Origin: Streptomyces sp. NBC_01439
GTDB lineage: Bacteria > Actinomycetota > Actinomycetes > Streptomycetales > Streptomycetaceae
Assembly: GCF_036227605.1 (NCBI RefSeq)
Contig: NZ_CP109487.1
Coordinates: 5,433,001-5,497,000 of the forward strand
Direction: 5' to 3'
DNA: 64,000 nucleotides
The position numbers and the translations under genes are program-made. This document shows positions 59,611 to 64,000 of the stretch, piece by piece. Each line of letters begins with the position of its first letter. Position 1 is the stretch's first letter. Under the pieces are notes generated by a model that saw only the letters and a list, made by a program, of their open reading frames with translations, ran no database searches and had not been told where the DNA came from.

Positions 59611-60621
59611 ATGCGAGCGATTCAGGTGTACGAAGTGGGCGGTCCCGAGGTGCTGCAGGAGGCCGAGGTGGACCAGCCGCGGCCGGGTCCGGGCGAGGCG
59701 GTCGTGGAGGTCGCCGCATCCGGGGTCAACTTCCTCGACGTCTACCACCGCGAGGGCCGGTACATCCTCCCGCTGCCCTTCACCCCGGGCACTGAGGGCG
59801 CCGGCACGGTCGTCGAAGTGGGACCCGGCGTCGCTGACGTCGCAGTCGGGGACCGGGTCGGTTGGGTGGAGACTCCCGGTACGTATGCCGAGCGGGCCGT
59901 CGTGGACTCCTCCCGGTTGGTGCCGCTGCCCGACGACATCGGCTTCGAGACGGCCGCCGCCGTGCTCCTCCAAGGCATGACCGCGCACTATCTCGTCAAG
60001 GACGCCTACCCGGTTCAGGGGGGCGACACCGTGCTCGTGCATGCGGCTGCTGGTGGCATGGGGCTGCTTTTGACCCAGCTCATCACCCATCTCGGCGGCA
60101 GGGTGATCGGCACGACGTCGACCTCGGCCAAGGCCGAGCTGGCGAAGCGTGCCGGGGCCGCCGAGGTGATCCTTTCCTCCGCAGTCGACGATCTCGCAGC
60201 CGAGGTGAGGCGGCTCAACGGCGGCCAGGGACTGCCGGTCGTCTTCGATGGCGTCGGCGCGCACACCTTCGATGCGAGCCTCGCCAGCCTGCGAACCCGC
60301 GGCCATCTCGTGCTCTTCGGCGCGGCAAGTGGTGCCGTGCCGCCGTTCGATCCGATTCGGCTCGCCCACGGCGGTTCGCTGACCCTGATCCGGCCCAGCC
60401 TCGGGGACTTCATCGCCGATCGGTCCGAACTGCTCCGACGGGCCGCCGATGTGTTCGAGTGGGTGCGCTCCAAGGCGCTCGAGGTCACCGTAACGGGCCG
60501 CTACGCATTGTCCGAGGCCGCCCGGGCCCACAGCGATCTGGAGGCTCGGCGTACCACCGGCAAGCTGCTCGTCGTACCCGATGCGGCCGCTATTGGACGC
60601 CGCGAGGAGACGCAGAGCTGA
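59611..60621 (+). CDS. Quinone oxidoreductase (zeta-crystallin-like, MDR)
   Basis: 336-residue zinc-free medium-chain reductase that reduces quinones or enones with NADPH. Features: RAIQVYEVGGPEVLQEAEVD at the start, SGVNFLDVYHREGRY, PFTPGTEGAGTVVEVG, and the cofactor motif LVHAAAGGMGLLLTQLITHL (about residues 143-162). The C-terminal SEAARAHSDLEARRTTGKLL is the family's closing helix. Zinc-binding cysteines are absent, as expected. ATG at 59611 with GGAGGG directly upstream. Codon use looks slightly less GC-biased than in neighbouring genes, which may hint at later arrival. Confidence 0.92.
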   Translation: MRAIQVYEVGGPEVLQEAEVDQPRPGPGEAVVEVAASGVNFLDVYHREGRYILPLPFTPGTEGAGTVVEVGPGVADVAVGDRVGWVETPGTYAERAVVDSSRLVPLPDDIGFETAAAVLLQGMTAHYLVKDAYPVQGGDTVLVHAAAGGMGLLLTQLITHLGGRVIGTTSTSAKAELAKRAGAAEVILSSAVDDLAAEVRRLNGGQGLPVVFDGVGAHTFDASLASLRTRGHLVLFGAASGAVPPFDPIRLAHGGSLTLIRPSLGDFIADRSELLRRAADVFEWVRSKALEVTVTGRYALSEAARAHSDLEARRTTGKLLVVPDAAAIGRREETQS

Positions 60622-60628
60622 TCGCGGG

Positions 60629-60706
60629 TGACGCTGTCGGGGATCACGGAGACTGAGATGTCGAGGGCATGGCCGACCGTCACCCCCAAGATCCCCGACA
60701 GCGTCA
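60629..60706. repeat. 17-bp perfect inverted repeat with 44-base loop
   Basis: TGACGCTGTCGGGGATC (60629-60645) is repeated in inverted form at 60690-60706, starting seven bases after the quinone oxidoreductase stop. The loop is too long for an ordinary terminator. It may be an insertion-sequence remnant or a protein-binding site. The ~130 bases after it up to 60834 show no gene. Confidence 0.75.
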
Positions 60707-60834
60707 GGCACTCAGCAGGCCGAGATCAAGCTCTGGCGGGTTCCTGGTCCATCGGGGTCACACCCCTTCAAGATCTCCAAGATCCCTCAGTCGAGACCTG
60801 GCTCACCCGTCCACGACCTCCCGGAAGGGACGGC

Positions 60835-61278
60835 CTAGGCCAGCAGCCCCAGGTGGACCGGTTCCGCCGGGGAGTTGGCCAGGAGGTCCGGCAGGCGCGG
60901 GGGCCACAGGGGTTCGCCCAGGGTGGCCAGGCGCTGCGGGGAGAGCCACTGCCAGTGGATGTCCGGGGCCTCCAGGACCGGCTCGCGGCGAGGGCCCGTG
61001 GTGACGAAGATGTGCTCGTGCTGGCGGACCGGGATCCCCTGGTGCGTGAAGTCGTGCTCCCAGGTGCAGAGCAGCCGTTCGGGTTCCAGATCGGTCCAGC
61101 CGGTTTCCTCGCGCAGCTCGCGCCGCACGCAGTCCTCGGGGCTCTCGCCGGGATCGATGCCGCCGCCGGGCGGCAGCCAGTGGATGCCCACCTCCACGTT
61201 GTCCTCCCGGAAGAGGAACACGGATCCGGTGGGGGACAGGATGACAACGCGCGCTGCGTGACGTGGAGTTCGCATCAT
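60835..61278 (-). CDS. Nudix hydrolase
   Basis: 147-residue Nudix enzyme that hydrolyses a nucleoside diphosphate linked to another moiety. The Nudix box starts GGGIDPGESPEDC and ends RRELREETGW (about residues 37-60), with all metal-binding glutamates present. Substrate unknown. ATG at 61278 or one codon later. Monocistronic. Confidence 0.93.
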   Translation of the reverse strand: MMRTPRHAARVVILSPTGSVFLFREDNVEVGIHWLPPGGGIDPGESPEDCVRRELREETGWTDLEPERLLCTWEHDFTHQGIPVRQHEHIFVTTGPRREPVLEAPDIHWQWLSPQRLATLGEPLWPPRLPDLLANSPAEPVHLGLLA

Positions 61279-61579
61279 CGATTCAATGTACGCCGGTGAT
61301 CGGTTCCGGGGGCAGGGCTTGTACCTGGCCTTTTACCGTCTTTTGCGCGCCCGTCCCCCGGGTACGCCCCCGGAACCGACCACCGGTCCGCGCGTAGACC
61401 GCCGTGGCCGTTCCGTCCAGGGCGGTGCCCGTCAGGCCGCCGAGCCCGGGCAGCAGCAGGGACTCCGGCGCGGCCCCGGAGGGCGGCTCCACGGTCCGCG
61501 CGTGCTTCCCGCCGTCCGGCGAGGCGCGCAGGTCCCCGCCATCCGGGCTCCGGGGGCCTGCTGATGTACGGTCGGAGGA
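61279..61579. other. Intergenic region between Nudix and L,D-transpeptidase genes
   Basis: About 300 bases between divergent genes. An open frame crosses it on the minus strand, but it has no start, domain or ribosome site that I can support. It probably holds the two promoters. Confidence 0.4.
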
Positions 61580-62434
61580 ATGAGCCAGCACGCCCGAGCC
61601 CGCTCCCGTCCGCCCCGCAAGCCCCGTGCGACCCGTAGGACCCGCCGGGTGGCCCTCGCCGCCGTGCTGGGCCTGGCGACCTTCACGGCCGGCTGGGCGT
61701 ACGTGGCCCAGGACCCGGACGATGCCGCCGGTCCCCGGCCGCAGGCCCACGTGGACGCCCGCCCGCAGGCTGAGGACCGTGCCGCGCGCGACGAGCAGCG
61801 GGCCGCCCAGCAGGCCGAGCGGCAGGCGGCCCAACAGGCCGCCGCCCCGCAGGGCCTGGCGGGCGTCAGCGAGTCGACCCGGGCCCGGATCCCGGTCGAG
61901 TCCCGTCAGCTCATCCTGGTCACCGGCAAGGCGGTGGATTCCTCGGAGTCCACCGCCACCTTCTACACGCGCCCGGCGGCCGGCGCCGACTGGGTCAAGG
62001 CCGAGAGCTGGCCGGCCCGCAACGGGGCCAAAGGCTGGTCCACCGAACGCACGTACGGAGACCTGACCTCACCGATGGGCGTCTTCGCGCTCACCGACGC
62101 GGGCGGCCTGCTGCCGAAGCCGCCGGGGACCCGGCTTCCGTACGACGAGGACAACGGCTTCGTCGCCACCGGCCTCGGGGTGAACGGGGAGTCCCTGGCG
62201 GGCTCCTTCGACTACGTCGTCGCCATCGACTTCAACCGCAGGCCGGGCCGGTCCCCGCTGGACCCGGTCATGCCGGACGGCGAGGACAAGGGCGGCAACA
62301 TCTGGCTGCACGTGGACCACGACGGGCCCTCGCAGGGCTGCGTGGGCATTCCGAAGGCGGCCATGGAGAAGGTGCTCCGGACCCTCGACCCGGCGGCGAA
62401 GCCGGTCATCGTGATGGGGCCGGAAGGCTTCTGA
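61580..62434 (+). CDS. L,D-transpeptidase (YkuD-type), membrane-anchored
   Basis: 284-residue exported protein. Basic N-terminus, one membrane segment (VALAAVLGLATFTAGWAYVA, about residues 24-43), an Ala/Gln/Arg coiled linker (about 55-95) and a YkuD-like catalytic domain. The active-site motif is WLHVDHDGPSQGCVGIPKAA (His and Cys, about 236-255). The enzyme would make 3-3 cross-links or act as a murein-modifying enzyme; the short domain resembles streptomycete family members of unknown specificity. ATG at 61580. Its 3' end overlaps the converging membrane gene by 29 bases. Confidence 0.88.
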   Translation: MSQHARARSRPPRKPRATRRTRRVALAAVLGLATFTAGWAYVAQDPDDAAGPRPQAHVDARPQAEDRAARDEQRAAQQAERQAAQQAAAPQGLAGVSESTRARIPVESRQLILVTGKAVDSSESTATFYTRPAAGADWVKAESWPARNGAKGWSTERTYGDLTSPMGVFALTDAGGLLPKPPGTRLPYDEDNGFVATGLGVNGESLAGSFDYVVAIDFNRRPGRSPLDPVMPDGEDKGGNIWLHVDHDGPSQGCVGIPKAAMEKVLRTLDPAAKPVIVMGPEGF

Positions 62435-63044
62435 GCCGGGCGAGTCGGGGCCGTAGCAGCAGTCCGATGTAGGCGAGGTCGAAGGCGCTGCACAGGATCC
62501 CGAGTCCGAGGATGAACGGCGCGTCCTCCAGCACCCCGAACAGCAGGGTCGGGGCGAGCGTCCCCAGCCATTTGGCGACGGCGATGGTCAGGGACTGCCC
62601 GAGCGGTCCCTGCCGGGATGCGTACAGGGCGATGAACAGGCCGGACATCAGCAGGTTCTGCAGGAACGCCGAGTACCGGCTCGCGTCGTGCGCCCCGAAG
62701 TGCGCCAGGAACATCCACTGCACGGCGAATCCCGTACCGAACACCAGGACCGACCAGGTGGCGAAGAGCGGTCGGGTCACGAACTCGGGCAGCTCGGCCC
62801 GCCCGAAACGCAGATAGGTGTAGACGATCACCACGTCGGCCACCGCCCACACCACGTTGACCACGCCCTGCGCGGAGATCCCGACCGAGACGTCGCGGAC
62901 CGCGTAGGTCGCTTCCCAGGCGAAGTTGAGCGCGAGTGCGGCGACGGGCATCGCGTACGTCCGGTCCCGCAGCCCGACGCGGATCGCCTCCACGTACACG
63001 ACCGTCCAGGCGATCCCGCTGACCAGCGTGAGTATCAGATCCAC
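62406..63044 (-). CDS. Seven-helix membrane protein, probable transmembrane terpene cyclase
   Basis: 212 residues, nearly all hydrophobic, with about seven membrane helices. The N-terminal MDLILTLVSGIAWTVVYVEA, the NFAWEATYAVRD motif in the second/third helix, ADVVIVYTYLRFGRAELPEF and a late acidic position in SAFDLAYIGLLL fit the Pyr4/PaxB-like family of membrane-bound terpene cyclases, whose conserved Glu and Asp protonate or deprotonate the substrate. Bacterial members are mostly uncharacterised. No prenyltransferase or monooxygenase partner adjoins it. ATG at 63044. I am moderately sure of the family and unsure of activity. Confidence 0.6.
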   Translation of the reverse strand: MDLILTLVSGIAWTVVYVEAIRVGLRDRTYAMPVAALALNFAWEATYAVRDVSVGISAQGVVNVVWAVADVVIVYTYLRFGRAELPEFVTRPLFATWSVLVFGTGFAVQWMFLAHFGAHDASRYSAFLQNLLMSGLFIALYASRQGPLGQSLTIAVAKWLGTLAPTLLFGVLEDAPFILGLGILCSAFDLAYIGLLLRPRLARLRSLPAPSR

Positions 63045-63116
63045 GCGCGCACCCTAGCGAGGCGAACGCGGAAGGGGAACGCCCCAGTTCGGGCCGGGGC
63101 CTGTCGCACCCCTTGT

Positions 63117-63131
63117 CTGACGATCCGTCAG
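63117..63131. promoter_or_regulatory. Palindromic operator, site 9 (LLM oxidoreductase promoter)
   Basis: CTGACGATCCGTCAG is a perfect match to CTGACG-N3-CGTCAG, 61 bases before the LLM gene start and 72 bases from the divergent membrane gene. Confidence 0.8.
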
Positions 63132-63192
63132 CTATGACGATGGCCCCGCACCGATATGACGAATCGGCAGACGAAGGCGAGGCGGGCCCGCC

Positions 63193-64000
63193 ATGGCGCG
63201 CGTATTTCCGCAAGGTCGGCTGGTCTACGGGATGCAGCTCCCGGTCCAGTCGCAGAGCACCATCTACGCCGAGCCCTGGGAGGCGTCGGCCACCGCCGCC
63301 GATCTCGCCGGGATCGCGCGGGCCGCCGACCGGGCCGGCTTCGGGTACGTGGCCACCTGCGACCACGTGGCCATCCCGCGGCGGCTCGCCGGCCCCATGA
63401 GCACCGTCTGGTACGACCCGGTGGCGACCCTGTCCTTCCTGGCCGGCATCACCGAGCGCGTGCGGCTGCTGAGCCACGTCGCGATCCTGGGCCTGCGCCA
63501 CCCGCTGATCAGCGCCAAGCAGTACGCCACCCTCGACCACCTCTCCGGCGGCCGGCTGATCCTGGGGGTGGGGGCCGGGCACGTGCAGGAGGAGTTCGAG
63601 GTCCTCGGCGTGGACTTCGCGCGCCGCGGAGCCGTGCTCGACGAGACCCTGGACGCGCTGCGGGCGGCGCTGGGGCCCGAGGAGTACCCGGAGTTCGAGG
63701 GCGAGCTGTTCTCCTTCAAGGACCTCGGCCAGCTGCCCCGGCCCGCGCAGCAGCGGATCCCGGTCTGGGTCGGCGGCTCCTCGCCCGCCGCCGTCCGCCG
63801 TGCCGCCGTCCGCGGGGACGGCTGGCTCCCGCAGGGCGACCCGCGCGCGGAGCTCCCCGCGCAGATCGCCCGGATCAGGGAGCTGCGCGGGGCGGCGGGG
63901 GTCGCCGGCCCCTTCGAGTTCGGTGCGATCACCGAGGCGCTGTACGTCGGCGAGCCCGGCTGGGACACCGGTCGCCGCACCCTCACCGGCAAGGCGGAGG
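63193..64000 (+). CDS. LLM-class F420-dependent oxidoreductase, 3' end cut by window edge
   Basis: Visible part 269 codons. The luciferase-like fold is shown by RLVYGMQLPVQSQSTIYAEP, ATAADLAGIARAADRAGFGY, the cofactor strand RVRLLSHVAILGLRHPLISA, LDHLSGGRLILGVGAGHVQE and PVWVGGSSPAAVRRAAVRGD. The pattern is that of the F420-using TIGR03619-type subgroup. It could reduce or oxidise a catabolic intermediate together with the Ddn-family enzyme at 34486. ATG at 63193 begins a family-typical N-terminus; the ribosome site is weak. An operator lies upstream. Confidence 0.9.
   Translation, partial: MARVFPQGRLVYGMQLPVQSQSTIYAEPWEASATAADLAGIARAADRAGFGYVATCDHVAIPRRLAGPMSTVWYDPVATLSFLAGITERVRLLSHVAILGLRHPLISAKQYATLDHLSGGRLILGVGAGHVQEEFEVLGVDFARRGAVLDETLDALRAALGPEEYPEFEGELFSFKDLGQLPRPAQQRIPVWVGGSSPAAVRRAAVRGDGWLPQGDPRAELPAQIARIRELRGAAGVAGPFEFGAITEALYVGEPGWDTGRRTLTGKAE

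Noticed and set aside
61283..61834. Minus-strand frame between the Nudix and L,D-transpeptidase genes
   Set aside because: Overlaps the transpeptidase start, and no domain or credible start is visible.
1..64000. tRNA, rRNA, CRISPR arrays, prophage genes
   Set aside because: No cloverleaf-like sequence, rRNA segment, regularly spaced repeat or phage structural gene was seen on either strand.

Overview
The window is chromosomal DNA of a Streptomyces. The very high GC content, the GTG/TTG starts, the many 4-base start/stop overlaps and a recognisable afsK / afsR-afsS system all point to this. No rRNA, tRNA or CRISPR array was seen.

Layout. (1) 0-16 kb: catabolic acyl-CoA genes (three acyl-CoA dehydrogenases, SDR, zinc alcohol dehydrogenase, cyclase-family hydrolase, flavin reductase, enoyl-CoA hydratase, ADP-forming acyl-CoA synthetase), with housekeeping genes between them (anti-sigma-type ATPase, TOPRIM protein, LppU-like lipoprotein, DD-carboxypeptidase, VOC protein). 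(2) 16.1-25.8 kb: a nest of mobile elements. An IS200/IS605-type TnpB element is split by an 8.3-kb element with 107-bp inverted ends. That element holds an ISL3 compound insertion, which in turn holds an IS3 element. (3) 25.9-35.7 kb: a flavin monooxygenase operon, DoxX and OB-fold proteins, a PNPOx-type oxidase, a toxin-antitoxin pair bracketed by ~400-bp inverted repeats, a thiolase, an acyl-CoA dehydrogenase, a deazaflavin-dependent oxidoreductase and a TetR regulator. (4) 36-55 kb: a VOC protein, afsK, cyclophilin, a giant Rhs toxin with a putative immunity gene, an enoyl-CoA hydratase / OB-fold / thiolase operon divergent from an acyl-CoA ligase, a methyltransferase, and afsS-afsR. (5) 55-64 kb: an amidohydrolase, MFS transporter, GNAT, secreted protease, quinone oxidoreductase, Nudix hydrolase, L,D-transpeptidase, a probable transmembrane terpene cyclase and a truncated LLM oxidoreductase.

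The main unifying observation is a 15-bp palindrome, CTGACG-N3-CGTCAG. It occurs ten times, and every copy lies in the promoter region of a CoA-ester or redox catabolic gene: the SDR/cyclase, flavin reductase, ADP-forming synthetase (twice), DoxX/OB-fold, thiolase, dehydrogenase, thiolase/ligase, amidohydrolase and LLM oxidoreductase. The scattered genes therefore look like one regulon, possibly controlled by the TetR protein at 35.0-35.7 kb. Two thiolases paired with stand-alone DUF35 OB-fold proteins, a FadD3-like ligase and paired dehydrogenases resemble actinobacterial steroid side-chain/ring catabolism. No steroid ring-cleavage enzyme is present, so the substrate is unknown.

The AfsK-AfsR-AfsS antibiotic-regulation cascade is embedded in the same region. 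The promoter of afsS carries an 11-bp direct repeat where AfsR/PhoP would be expected to bind.
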